From the NCBI RefSeq assembly GCF_017052585.1, contig NZ_JAFFHZ010000001.1:3633501-3697500 (forward strand): a DNA stretch of 64,000 nucleotides, written 5' to 3'. Position numbers and translations under genes: made by a program. This DNA is from Paenibacillus apiarius (GTDB taxonomy: Bacteria; Bacillota; Bacilli; Paenibacillales; Paenibacillaceae). Numbering within the stretch: position 1 is the first letter of the stretch; each line of letters opens with the position of its first letter. The notes beneath the pieces are model-generated. The model did not search any database. It saw only the letters and a program-made list of their open reading frames with translations, and was not told the DNA's origin. Below, one piece after another: positions 34,765 to 42,904 of the stretch.

Positions 34765-35475
34765 TTAAGATGTAATCGGATTTCTTCCCCTGCCTTTAAG
34801 CCATTGCATTGCATAAATGCAAGCAAGCAACCAGACAGCTCCTGCAGCGTAACCGGCTAATACATCCGTCACGAAATGCACGCCCAAATAAATGCGGCTC
34901 AATCCGATGCAGATGATGAGCAGCAGAGTCAGCACAAGCACGTAAGCCGCAGGCTTGCCTTGCTCCTTCAAGTGCAGCCATATAATGTAGCCAAGCATGC
35001 CATAGAAAGACATGCTGACCATCGAATGGCCGCTTGGGAAGCTGTAGCCGCTCGCGTGCACCCAATGCTCCCATGCCGGCCGCGCTCGTTGAATCAAATG
35101 CTTCATTACTTCATTAAATAACGAACTGCCGATAAGTGCAATGGCCAGCCTTATCGCATCCCAGCGCCGCTTGAACACGAAGGCCAATACCGCTGCCAAT
35201 AAGAGCGCAATCGGTATAATAATATGACTGGAAGCCAAATGTGTAATGAGCGTAACGAGCTTCGTAAGGGAAGGCGAAGCTGCGGAACGCACCGTGTCGG
35301 TGACAGCCAGGTCGAACTTATGGAAGCTGTCGCTCATTACGCCTCTTGTAAGGATGAAGAGGATGATGGCCAAAGCAGGCACAGTAACTGCTCCCCATAG
35401 CAAATTCAAGTTGAATTTTGCTGCTGGTGCGGCAGCAGAAGAAGAGGACTGAAATTGATTTTTAGATATTGTCAT
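34765..35475 (-). CDS. PAP2-family membrane phosphatase
   Basis: 236 residues with about six membrane segments. The three lipid-phosphatase motifs are intact: KHLIQRARP, FPSGH and SRIYLGVHFVTD, giving the catalytic histidines. AAAGGAG precedes the start. Likely substrates are undecaprenyl diphosphate or phosphatidylglycerol phosphate. It is a single gene, divergent from the asparaginase gene. Confidence 0.9.
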   Translation of the reverse strand: MTISKNQFQSSSSAAAPAAKFNLNLLWGAVTVPALAIILFILTRGVMSDSFHKFDLAVTDTVRSAASPSLTKLVTLITHLASSHIIIPIALLLAAVLAFVFKRRWDAIRLAIALIGSSLFNEVMKHLIQRARPAWEHWVHASGYSFPSGHSMVSMSFYGMLGYIIWLHLKEQGKPAAYVLVLTLLLIICIGLSRIYLGVHFVTDVLAGYAAGAVWLLACIYAMQWLKGRGRNPITS

Positions 35476-35609
35476 TGCTTCTCCTTTAGGTGTATGGTAG
35501 AAATGAAGATTCGCAATTCAAGAAGCGCATGGAAGTACGGCATGAAATTTTGGTAAATATATATATGCATACCATATTACCATAGATGGCAAAAAAGGAG
35601 AAAGTCGAC

Positions 35610-36608
35610 ATGCATGAACGGTTAGTAGTAGAGACTCGCAACGGCTGGCTTGAATGCGAGCATAGGGGCTCCATTTGCGGTATCGATCGGAATTTACATA
35701 TTTCATATGCGCTCGGAGATATTCAGTCTCCGATGTTCTTGCGTTCGGCGGGCAAACCGCTGCAGGCGATCCCTGTCGTGCGGAGTGGCGTGCTGGAGCA
35801 CTACGGGCTTGGCGACAAGGAATTAGCGCTTATGACCGCATCTCATCGCGGGGAGCCGTATCATCTTGAGACGATGGAGCACATCATGGAACAGAGCGGG
35901 CTTGAAGAGGACCGGCTCATTTGCAACCCGTCTTACCCGTTGAACGAAGAGGCGAAGGAGCTGCTTCTTCGTGCGGGCGGACAGCGGCGAAGAGCGTATC
36001 ATAACTGCGCAGGCAAGCATTTCGGCGTGCTCGCCTGGAGCAAGATGATGGATTGGGATTTGGCTGCGTATACCGAGCCCGATCATCCGGCACAGGTCGA
36101 GATCGCGCGCACGTTGTCGGAGATGTCGAACATGTCGTGCGAGCAGATGAGGGCGGGTACCGATGGCTGCGGATTCCCCGTCTATGCGCTGCCGCTGCAG
36201 GGCATTGCTGCCGCTTATTTGAAGCTCGCCTGTCCCGATCTGATTGAAGATGCAAGTACCCGGCAAGCGGTGACGCGGATAAGAAAGGCGATGCAGCGTT
36301 ATCCCCTGCTCGTCGGCGGCACGAAGCGGATCGACTCCATTTTAATGGAAGATGACAATATTATCGCAAAGGGCGGATTCAAGGGCATATTCGCTTTTGC
36401 CCTGCGCCGCGAAGGTTTGGGCTTCGCCTTCAAGGTGGCGGACGGTTCGGACGAAGAGTGGGCTCTTATCGTCGCGTCGATATTGGATCAGATCGGATAT
36501 GAGCGCACCCAGACGATAGAGAGCATTCGCCGCCAGTTCCCGGCAACGCTGACCAATGATAACGGAAAGACGGTAGGCGAGCAAAAGGCTGTGTTTGCGT
36601 TCAATTGA
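35610..36608 (+). CDS. Asparaginase II-type protein
   Basis: 332 residues from the ATG at 35610, nine bases after AAAAAAGGAG; the ATG at 35586 precedes that site. The sequence matches the asparaginase II family (MFLRSAGKPLQAIPVV, TASHRGEPYHLE, AYHNCAGKH, AGTDGCGFPVYALPL), whose rhizobial member hydrolyses asparagine. This family is unrelated to AnsA/AnsB. No linked amino acid genes. Confidence 0.88.
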   Translation: MHERLVVETRNGWLECEHRGSICGIDRNLHISYALGDIQSPMFLRSAGKPLQAIPVVRSGVLEHYGLGDKELALMTASHRGEPYHLETMEHIMEQSGLEEDRLICNPSYPLNEEAKELLLRAGGQRRRAYHNCAGKHFGVLAWSKMMDWDLAAYTEPDHPAQVEIARTLSEMSNMSCEQMRAGTDGCGFPVYALPLQGIAAAYLKLACPDLIEDASTRQAVTRIRKAMQRYPLLVGGTKRIDSILMEDDNIIAKGGFKGIFAFALRREGLGFAFKVADGSDEEWALIVASILDQIGYERTQTIESIRRQFPATLTNDNGKTVGEQKAVFAFN

Positions 36609-36649
36609 TTTGCATCATAACTTTACATCACGTTGAATGAGGTGACCTT

Positions 36650-37348
36650 ATGAATTCTATCGTACTCGAAGTTATCGGAACGACGCTGCAGGAGGTTAAG
36701 ACGGCGGCACAGCACGGAGCCGACCGAATCGAATTGATTACGGCCATAACGGAAGGCGGGCTTACGCCAAGCATCGGGCTCGTCGAGGAAGCAGTCGCTG
36801 CCGTGGACATACCTGTTAACGTGATGGTGCGCCCGCATAGCCGCTCCTTCGTCTACGATGCGGACGACATGCGCACGATCGTGGCGGATGTGCGTCGTAT
36901 TCGCCAGACCGGGGCCAATGCGATCGTATTCGGCGTCTTGACGCCGGGAGGGAGAGTTGATGTTCCCGCGTTGGAACATGTGCTGGCAGCCGCTGACGGC
37001 ATGCAGATGACGTTTCACCGCGCCATTGATGAAGCGAAGGATATTTACGCGGCATTAGACGCGCTTCTGGCCTATCCGCAGATTACGACGGTTCTTACTT
37101 CTGGCGGCAAACCGAGTGCGCTCGATGCGCGTGCGGAAATTGCGGCGATGGTTCGGCAAGCGGAAGGCTCTAAGCTGGCCATATTGGCGGGAAGCGGCTT
37201 GAAGCAGGATGCGGTGTCACGGTTCGTGCGCGATACGGGCGTGCAGCAAGTTCACTTCGGCTCGAATGTGCGGGTGAACGGACAAGCCTTGTCTCCCATC
37301 GACCCGGAGCGCCTCCGCAACTTAAAGGCAACGATTCGTTCGTTATAG
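36650..37348 (+). CDS. cutC: CutC-family protein
   Basis: 232 residues, TIM-barrel protein of the CutC family: LEVIGTTLQEVKTAAQHGADRIEL, VMVRPHSRSFVYD, FGVLTPGGRVD, TFHRAIDEAKD and VLTSGGKPSALD. First linked to copper tolerance in E. coli; the true activity is unsettled. It follows the asparaginase gene by 41 bp. Confidence 0.88.
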   Translation: MNSIVLEVIGTTLQEVKTAAQHGADRIELITAITEGGLTPSIGLVEEAVAAVDIPVNVMVRPHSRSFVYDADDMRTIVADVRRIRQTGANAIVFGVLTPGGRVDVPALEHVLAAADGMQMTFHRAIDEAKDIYAALDALLAYPQITTVLTSGGKPSALDARAEIAAMVRQAEGSKLAILAGSGLKQDAVSRFVRDTGVQQVHFGSNVRVNGQALSPIDPERLRNLKATIRSL

Positions 37349-37356
37349 ACAACTGC

Positions 37357-37397
37357 ATCTCCCTTATCTTGCCGTCTGGCGGCAGATTAAGGGAGAT
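37357..37397. terminator. Hairpin between convergent cutC and DUF1128 genes
   Basis: A 10-bp perfect stem (37357-37366 with 37388-37397) with internal GCCG/CGGC pairing. No clear T tract on either strand. Confidence 0.5.
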
Positions 37398-37411
37398 TAA
37401 TCAACTCCTCA

Positions 37412-37639
37412 TTAAGATCGGCGCAACCGTCCCAATTCTGATACGAGCGCTTCGACTTCGCTAATGCTGAATGAGGGCTTGCTGACCACGATATCATAGA
37501 TATCCTTAATATCATCGTATTGCTCCACGGAAAATGCGGATGACTGCATAGCGGCAGCGGTTGCCATTTTCAATCTGTCTTTAATCGTATTAATCATCTG
37601 TTCCACGCTAGCTTGCGTTCGATCCTGTACACTCATCAT
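37412..37639 (-). CDS. DUF1128-family protein
   Basis: 75 residues from tandem ATG codons after AAGGAGG; the longer frame upstream is not translated. DUF1128 is recognised from MINTIKDRLKMATAAAMQSS and YDDIKDIYDIVVSKPSFSIS. It is a small, probably all-helical cytosolic protein of unknown function found in Bacillales. Confidence 0.85.
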   Translation of the reverse strand: MMSVQDRTQASVEQMINTIKDRLKMATAAAMQSSAFSVEQYDDIKDIYDIVVSKPSFSISEVEALVSELGRLRRS

Positions 37640-37831
37640 TCGTTCCTCCTTGACTTCCTTCTTCCAACATGCTCGTATTGTATCACGAATGCACCGGAAA
37701 CTAAACGCCGATCGGCGACGATGCGATTGGCATCGTTTTTCCATTCGGGACTTCATGCTTCTACACTTGGCAGAGCGTGGATTGTAAAGTACAATAAGGC
37801 ATCATGTGGAGAAAAAAGGAGAACTTGCCCG

Positions 37832-38368
37832 ATGCAAGGCAACTTCATTTCAAATTTGGAAGTTCCGTTTACGGGACAGAGGCATAAACTGTCTGGGAAG
37901 CAGTTGGATGCTTTTTTTCAACAGCTGGATATAAAGCATTCGCTCGATCGCATGACGTTTGTCTGTATCGGCACGGATCGGTCCACGGGAGACGCGCTTG
38001 GGCCGCTGGTCGGGTCGCGTCTTGCAGCAAGCGGATTACGCCATGTCATCGGCACGCTGGATAATCCATGCGATGCCTCCAATCTGGAAGAACGGCTGGG
38101 TGCGATTCCGGAAGGAATGGTAACGGTGGCGATTGACGCGTGCTTGGGGCATCCGTCCACGGTCGGGCATTTCTTGGCGGGCGATCAACCGCTGCAGCCT
38201 GCGGAATCGGTCGGCAAGCCGCTGCCTGCGGTCGGGCAATATAGCGTCGCGGCCGTAGTGAACGTGCATGGACCGAAGCCATACTGGACACTTCAGACCA
38301 CATCGTTGCGCGTTGTAATGAACATGGCTGACGAACTCTCCAATGCTATCATTCGTTCATTGCTTTAA
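37832..38368 (+). CDS. yyaC: Sporulation protein YyaC (spore protease-like)
   Basis: 178 residues; the ATG at 37832 follows AAAAAAGGAG. The fold is that of Gpr/YyaC proteins: FVCIGTDRSTGDALGPLVGS, VIGTLDNPCDASNLEE, VAIDACLG, GQYSVAAVVNV. YyaC is a conserved sporulation-associated protein of uncertain enzyme activity. It supports an endospore-forming host. Confidence 0.9.
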   Translation: MQGNFISNLEVPFTGQRHKLSGKQLDAFFQQLDIKHSLDRMTFVCIGTDRSTGDALGPLVGSRLAASGLRHVIGTLDNPCDASNLEERLGAIPEGMVTVAIDACLGHPSTVGHFLAGDQPLQPAESVGKPLPAVGQYSVAAVVNVHGPKPYWTLQTTSLRVVMNMADELSNAIIRSLL

Positions 38369-38460
38369 AAGCGACATGCATAAATAATCAGACTCCCCCA
38401 TACAAATGATCTCGTGGGCCAATACAGAAAATGTTACAACCGGGCCCGGTAATAGAAAAA

Positions 38461-38510
38461 GGAGCCGGAACATGCATTCCGCCTCCACACACATAACGTT
38501 AACCAAGTGA
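38461..38510 (+). other. Hairpin-embedded ribosome-binding site with a 12-codon mini-ORF
   Basis: AAAAAGGAG precedes an ATG at 38472 and a 12-codon frame ending TGA at 38508-38510. The site and start lie in a near-perfect hairpin (38461-38470 with 38477-38486, one mismatch, loop CATGCA). A terminator follows at 38533. This could be a leader-type attenuation element or chance. Confidence 0.3.
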
Positions 38511-38532
38511 AAAAAGAGAACAACTGCGCTCC

Positions 38533-38562
38533 GATCCGTTCGTGGGGAACGGGTCATTTTTT
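38533..38562 (+). terminator. Plus-strand terminator overlapping the end of the toxin-like gene
   Basis: A 9-bp stem (38533-38541 with 38547-38555) is followed by A and TTTTTT. Its T tract lies inside the last codons of the opposite-strand ORF 38554-38649, so any plus-strand RNA ending here would pair with the 3' end of that mRNA. It may serve yyaC. Confidence 0.75.
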
Positions 38563-38649
38563 ATCGTGCCGGTCCGTCAGCTTAATAATGAGCTGAACCA
38601 GGCCAAGAATAAACGCGCTCGTGGCAAAGAACATTTCGAACCCTTCCAT
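38554..38649 (-). CDS. Tiny holin-like protein, candidate type I toxin
   Basis: 31 residues: a short N-terminus (MEGFEMFF), one membrane helix (ATSAFILGLVQLIIKL) and a charged tail ending TDRHDKK. The ribosome-binding site AAAGGAGGTGA is near perfect and spaced six bases from the ATG at 38649. Length and layout match the putative holin-like toxin family of Firmicutes (Hol_Tox; relatives of TxpA and BsrG). The mRNA overlaps a plus-strand terminator at its 3' end, as in BsrG/SR4-type pairs with a convergent antisense RNA. No antisense promoter could be fixed. It is not part of any neighbouring operon. Confidence 0.7.
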   Translation of the reverse strand: MEGFEMFFATSAFILGLVQLIIKLTDRHDKK

Positions 38650-38726
38650 GATCGTCACCTCCTTTCCTGTAGCGAATAAAGAGAACTGGAACAGTTCCTG
38701 CGCCATAGAAGGTGCTGATTCAGTTA

Positions 38727-38755
38727 TTTACAGTTTGTGTAATATACTCTATACC
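38727..38755 (+). promoter_or_regulatory. Sigma-A-like promoter of the alpha/beta hydrolase gene
   Basis: -35 TTTACA (38727-38732), 17-bp spacer and -10 TATACC (38750-38755). It leaves a leader of about 125 bases before the start codon at 38888. Confidence 0.5.
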
Positions 38756-38887
38756 TATGGACGATTTGGGCTTGCTAGAATCTTTGGACATGAAATCATA
38801 AATTTATTTTGTAATATTTGTAAAGGATACATAACAGGCAGAAGTCTTGCATATCATTACAGTTTATACGGAAAGAGGGAATGATGG

Positions 38888-39682
38888 ATGACACGTATCC
38901 GAGTAAACACAAATTTCAACGTGTATGTCGAGGAACAAGGGCAAGGCCCAGTTATCATATTGCTTCACGGCTTTTGCGGAAGCTCGAAATATTGGTCTTC
39001 CCTTATTCCGCTGTTATCCGAACAATTCCGGGTGATTGCTCCGGACCTGCGGGGACACGGCAAGAGCGACGCGCCAGTCGGCGCCTATACGATTGATCAA
39101 ATGGCGGATGACATATTGGACTTGGCACACGCGTTGGAACTTCCCAAGTTTGTTCTGCTTGGTCATTCGCTCGGCGGATACATCACATTGTCGTTCGCAG
39201 AGCGGTATGCCGATCGCTTGAATGGATTCGGCTTGATTCATTCGACCGGGTATCCGGATACGGAAGAAGGCAAGCAGAAGCGATTGGCCACGGTGCAGTC
39301 GCTGCAAGCCGGAGGCATCGTTCCGATGGTGGACGAGCTTATTCCGAAGCTGTTCGCTGCAGACCATATTGACGAACATGCCATACAGGTGAGCAAAGCG
39401 AAGGAAATTGGCTATCTTACGCCTCCACACGGCGCTGCTGGCGCTGCGCTGGCGATGCGGGAACGCCCTGATCGGACCGGGGTGCTTGCCGCCACGGCGC
39501 TGCCGCTGCTTCTGATCGCTGGAGAGCAGGATGGAATCGTGACCCCGGACAAGACGTTTACGGCAGATGGCCCCAATGTGACCCAAGTGACTTTGAAGGA
39601 CGCCGGGCACATGAGCATGATGGAAACGCCCCGGCGTCTTGCGGATGCGGTTGCTTCATACATGGAACAGATTAATGAGTAA
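38888..39682 (+). CDS. Alpha/beta-hydrolase-fold protein
   Basis: 264 residues from the ATG at 38888. Features are the oxyanion region ILLHGFCGSSKYW, nucleophile elbow LGHSLGG (Ser near residue 94), IAGEQDGIV with the acid and a catalytic His in DAGHMSMME. Likely esterase, lactonase or haloperoxidase-type hydrolase; substrate unknown. Single-gene transcript with its own promoter and terminator. Confidence 0.9.
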   Translation: MTRIRVNTNFNVYVEEQGQGPVIILLHGFCGSSKYWSSLIPLLSEQFRVIAPDLRGHGKSDAPVGAYTIDQMADDILDLAHALELPKFVLLGHSLGGYITLSFAERYADRLNGFGLIHSTGYPDTEEGKQKRLATVQSLQAGGIVPMVDELIPKLFAADHIDEHAIQVSKAKEIGYLTPPHGAAGAALAMRERPDRTGVLAATALPLLLIAGEQDGIVTPDKTFTADGPNVTQVTLKDAGHMSMMETPRRLADAVASYMEQINE

Positions 39683-39719
39683 CAGAGCTGCTTATATCAT
39701 TCACATGCAATGACAACGG

Positions 39720-39747
39720 CGCCTCCCTTGTGGGTGGCGTCCTTTTT
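39720..39747 (+). terminator. Terminator of the hydrolase gene
   Basis: A stem CGCC-T-CCC with GGG-T-GGCG (39720-39727 with 39732-39739) is followed by TCCTTTTTC. Confidence 0.8.
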
Positions 39748-39788
39748 CGTTATACTGTAGCTGATCTTTTAAGAGCGTCATCTAAAGC

Positions 39789-39840
39789 AATACTGCTTGA
39801 TTCAGCTGCATGTGCAGTCACGGGATAAGCAAGCAGTATT
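39789..39840 (+). promoter_or_regulatory. Perfect 11-bp inverted repeat with nested hairpin in the leader of the next gene
   Basis: AATACTGCTTG (39789-39799) pairs exactly with CAAGCAGTATT (39830-39840). The loop holds another perfect hairpin CTGCA/TGCAG (39806-39810 with 39813-39817). It lies 36 bp before the start codon at 39876 and has no T tract. It could be an operator or a structured 5' leader. Confidence 0.55.
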
Positions 39841-39875
39841 CATATACATTCCAAATCGGATCGGGGGAGAAGAGG

Positions 39876-40601
39876 ATGTATCGGAGAGATTATTTGCTGC
39901 GTCTAATACAGGAAATGACACAAATGATTGGCAAAGCGATGGGGCTCCGCGAACAGAAGAAACGGACGGAGCTGCTATTCGAATGGGATGAACTCATGCA
40001 GCGGCGCTTCCGCATAAACGGAGAACTGTCCGATAAGCTGTCATCCGATGATATGGCGCGCCTCTTCATGACCAATGGGCGGCTGCATGTCGATGAGCTG
40101 CAGGCGTTCGCATTTCTTCTCTTCGAGCGGGCGAAGCTGGAGAAAGAGAAGGGGCTGCATGAAGAAGAGGAAAGACATTTCGATTCGAGTCTTGAAGGCG
40201 GAGTGCCTGGGCAGACGGAAGCCATGTACATACGACGCTCCATGAAAGCCTTGAATTTGCTGCTCGAAGCGATGCTGCATGGCAGCGATCGGACAATGAT
40301 TCCGGTTATGCCGAGTGTGGAGCAGCTTCTTCACGAGTTGAAGCCGTACAAGCTGGAGGATAGCGCGCTTGCTCGTTTATGGCGGTGGTTCGAACAGGAA
40401 GGACGTTACGCCGAGGCGGAGGATGCGCTGTTTCACTGGCTGCAGAGTGCAGCAGAGCGGCCGGAAGAGCTGCAGCTGCGCAAGAAGCAGGCATATGGCT
40501 TTTACGAACGGATGGAAGCTTTGCCGGACGAACAGCTTGAGCAAGGAAGCCTGCCGCGTGATGAAATTAAACAGGGGATGGAAGACGTGTCATCCCTCTA
40601 G
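39876..40601 (+). CDS. Uncharacterised protein, possibly DUF6483 type
   Basis: 241 residues; the ATG at 39876 follows GGGGGAGAAGAGG. Mostly helical and charged: MYRRDYLLRLIQEMTQMIGK at the N-terminus and ALARLWRWFEQEGRYAEAEDALFHWL, a TPR-like helix pair, in the middle. No membrane segment or signal peptide. I associate the N-terminus with DUF6483 but am not certain. It is 22 bp before the methyltransferase gene and likely co-transcribed. Confidence 0.6.
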   Translation: MYRRDYLLRLIQEMTQMIGKAMGLREQKKRTELLFEWDELMQRRFRINGELSDKLSSDDMARLFMTNGRLHVDELQAFAFLLFERAKLEKEKGLHEEEERHFDSSLEGGVPGQTEAMYIRRSMKALNLLLEAMLHGSDRTMIPVMPSVEQLLHELKPYKLEDSALARLWRWFEQEGRYAEAEDALFHWLQSAAERPEELQLRKKQAYGFYERMEALPDEQLEQGSLPRDEIKQGMEDVSSL

Positions 40602-40623
40602 ATTGAGAATGTAGGAGCAGACA

Positions 40624-41817
40624 ATGGAACAATTACGACAACTAGTGAATCAAGTCATTCAGCAAGAAAAGTTGAGCAGCGCCGTCCTTAGTCAATTGCG
40701 CAGCAAGCCGGTTGAAGGATATACCAAGGTGACAGTTAAGCCTGTCCATGTCCGCGGACAACTGCAGCTGCAGTTCGAATATCATTACGACAACAAGGTC
40801 ACGCACGATAACGTGCCGGCTGAGGAGGCTGCGGCTCGGCTGATGTCTCTGCTGGAGACGACCTTCAAGCAAGCGCTCCTGCGAACGACGGAAGCGGACT
40901 ACCAGGTGCTCATCAGCAAAAAATATAAGGTGGCCATTCGCAAGCAAGCCGCTGTCGTGAAGCAGGTGGACGTGTCTCATAACCGCAAGAAGCGGTATAT
41001 ATTGACGGAAGGCGACCCCGTGCCTTTCCTAGTTGAACTAGGCATTATGAATCAAGAAGGCAAAGTGCTGGCCGCCAAGTATGATAAATTCAAACAAATC
41101 AACCGTTTTCTCGAAATGGTCGCAGACATTCTTCCCTACTTGCCTCAAGAGCGCATGGTGCGGATTATTGATTTTGGCTGCGGCAAATCGTATTTGACGT
41201 TTGCGTTGTACCATTTTCTTCACGTTCAGTCCCAGCTGCCGGTTCATATTGTCGGACTGGATCTGAAAAAGGACGTAATCGAGCGCTGTGAAGCGCTGGC
41301 GCGCCGTCTCGACTATGATGGATTGTCTTTCCTCATGGGAGATATCGCCCAGTATGAAGGGGCTGACGAGGTGGATATGGTCGTTACGCTGCACGCATGC
41401 GATACGGCTACCGATGCGGCGCTGAATAAAGCGGTACGCTGGGGAGCGCGCGTTATCCTGTCGGTTCCATGCTGTCAGCATGAGTTGAACAGGCAAGTAG
41501 AGCAGGAGGTGCTGGCGCCGCTGTTGTCTCACGGTATATTGAAGGAGCGGTTTGCATCGCTTGCTACCGATGCGATTCGGGCCAAGCTGCTCGATTGCGT
41601 CGGATACCGCACGCAACTGCTTGAATTTATCGATATGGAGCATACGCCGAAAAATATTTTAATCCGGGCCGTTCGCTCAGGGGAACTTCCAACGCCGGCA
41701 GATGCCCAGGCGTGGCAACAATATGAGGCGTTTCGGCAGTTTTTACATGCTGATCCGTACTTGGAACGGGCGCTTGGCGATATACTGTCGGACCGAGGAT
41801 ATCATCGGATGAAGTAA
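40624..41817 (+). CDS. Class I SAM-dependent methyltransferase with long N-terminal region
   Basis: 397 residues. The C-terminal Rossmann domain has the SAM loop IIDFGCGKSYLTFALY (near residue 182), acidic VGLDLKKDVIERC, GDIAQYEG and VVTLHACDTATDAAL, then SVPCCQHEL. This HACDTATD plus PCCQ signature occurs in the Methyltransf_32/GSTCD-METTL25 group. The N-terminal 150 residues (VTVKPVHVRGQLQLQFEYHY) may bind RNA. Substrate unknown. Confidence 0.82.
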   Translation: MEQLRQLVNQVIQQEKLSSAVLSQLRSKPVEGYTKVTVKPVHVRGQLQLQFEYHYDNKVTHDNVPAEEAAARLMSLLETTFKQALLRTTEADYQVLISKKYKVAIRKQAAVVKQVDVSHNRKKRYILTEGDPVPFLVELGIMNQEGKVLAAKYDKFKQINRFLEMVADILPYLPQERMVRIIDFGCGKSYLTFALYHFLHVQSQLPVHIVGLDLKKDVIERCEALARRLDYDGLSFLMGDIAQYEGADEVDMVVTLHACDTATDAALNKAVRWGARVILSVPCCQHELNRQVEQEVLAPLLSHGILKERFASLATDAIRAKLLDCVGYRTQLLEFIDMEHTPKNILIRAVRSGELPTPADAQAWQQYEAFRQFLHADPYLERALGDILSDRGYHRMK

Positions 41818-41824
41818 GACGCAG

Positions 41825-41858
41825 GAGGACCTTCACAGCGAGGGGTCCTCTTTTTTTT
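41825..41858 (+). terminator. Terminator of the methyltransferase gene
   Basis: A 7-bp stem GAGGACC/GGTCCTC (41825-41831 with 41844-41850) is followed by TTTTTTTT. Confidence 0.9.
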
Positions 41859-41942
41859 GAGACGTGTCCTTCCCGGAGCCCCGTTCCTTTCCGGAGAGGG
41901 TATGCCTTAACCGTTCCCTGATAGTAAAAAGCTGAACTCTTC

Positions 41943-42130
41943 AAAGATCGTCAATTTTGGACGATATAGAAACATGGGTAGTCGTGCCTATGATCAATCA
42001 GGCATCAGAGATGCGGCTGCATGTGCCGGAACGGGCGTTTTCCCTTGCTGTGCTAGACGCAGGCAGGTTAGCACAGGACCAAAGCTAACGTACAAGGGAT
42101 CGGTCCTTGGGCAGTGGGCCAGCGGACCTA
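41943..42130 (+). ncRNA. Structured leader region upstream of the PilZ gene, riboswitch candidate
   Basis: This 190-bp gene-free stretch has many nested helices. TCCCTTG/CAAGGGA (42041-42047 with 42093-42099) encloses a directly stacked CTGTGCTA/TAGCACAG hairpin (42048-42055 with 42069-42076). A competing GTTAGC/GCTAAC hairpin (42067-42072 with 42084-42089) cannot form together with the inner one. GGTCC/GGACC (42102-42106 with 42124-42128) follows, and GCATC-AGA-GATGC lies at 42002-42014. No terminator is seen; the ribosome-binding site starts at 42141. It does not match the c-di-GMP-I consensus that I know. Confidence 0.45.
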
Positions 42131-42152
42131 AAGAGATGATAGGAGGGCTTAA

Positions 42153-42833
42153 TTGAATATGAAAGATACGTATGTTACCGATACTCCCGAGCATTTATTG
42201 GTTGCATTGCTTCACAGCCGAACCGTGCTGGAGGGTGATAGCTGTGTGGCGACAGGTGTGTTATCCTATATGGAAGGCGATCTCATGGAAGTAGGATTGC
42301 CGGAATTCGAACGGTTTGAACTGGGAGAGGCGATTAAAGTCACCATCTATTCTCCAGTGGGAATTTTCAATTTTACTACGAAAGTCGTGGCGCGCCATCA
42401 AGGCTCGTTGTTAATCATTCATCCTCCTCAGCAGCAGCGGAAGTTCGCTGACAAACGCGAATACCCCCGAGTCGATGTGAACAAGGAAGGGGTTATTACT
42501 TCAAGGCAGACGATGCAGGGCGAAATAAATGTGCTGTCAACACCGGCTCAGATACATATTCAGGATATCAGCTTGAATGGTTTGGGGTTTACGATGAGCA
42601 CGGGCAGCGCTTTAAGAGAAGGGATGCAGGCAGATGCAGAGCTGCAGCTCGGGTTTGTTCTGCCGTGCCGCCTTCATGTCGTCCGCCACTATCCGCGCGA
42701 AGAAGAGATGTTTTGCGGCGCGAAGCTCATACTGAACGATGACGAATCAATGCGCTCCTTGCGGGCGTTCATTCTGCGAGAGCAGATAAAGGCGCATATC
42801 GATCGCAAGGCGAAGCGGGAGATACGGGGATAA
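42153..42833 (+). CDS. PilZ domain protein, c-di-GMP receptor (YcgR-like)
   Basis: 226 residues from a TTG five bases after AGGAGGG, or 224 from the ATG at 42159. An N-terminal YcgR-like domain (GDLMEVGLPEFERFELGEAIKV) precedes a PilZ domain with both c-di-GMP motifs: RxxxR in KREYPRVDV and DxSxxG in DISLNGLGF. Such proteins slow flagella or affect exopolysaccharide when c-di-GMP is high. No cyclase is nearby. The following genes encode a secreted protein and a glycan polymerase. Confidence 0.88.
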   Translation: MNMKDTYVTDTPEHLLVALLHSRTVLEGDSCVATGVLSYMEGDLMEVGLPEFERFELGEAIKVTIYSPVGIFNFTTKVVARHQGSLLIIHPPQQQRKFADKREYPRVDVNKEGVITSRQTMQGEINVLSTPAQIHIQDISLNGLGFTMSTGSALREGMQADAELQLGFVLPCRLHVVRHYPREEEMFCGAKLILNDDESMRSLRAFILREQIKAHIDRKAKREIRG

Positions 42834-42904
42834 ACGTGTCGTAACGGGCAGAACGCAGCAGCAGATTCAACAGCATTAATAGGAGTGAGAGGAGAAGATT
42901 CGAC

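Noticed and set aside
41943..42150. c-di-GMP-I riboswitch before the PilZ gene
   Set aside because: Some GEMM-like words occur (ACGCA, CACAGG) but not in the order or spacing of the consensus; reported only as an unassigned structured leader.
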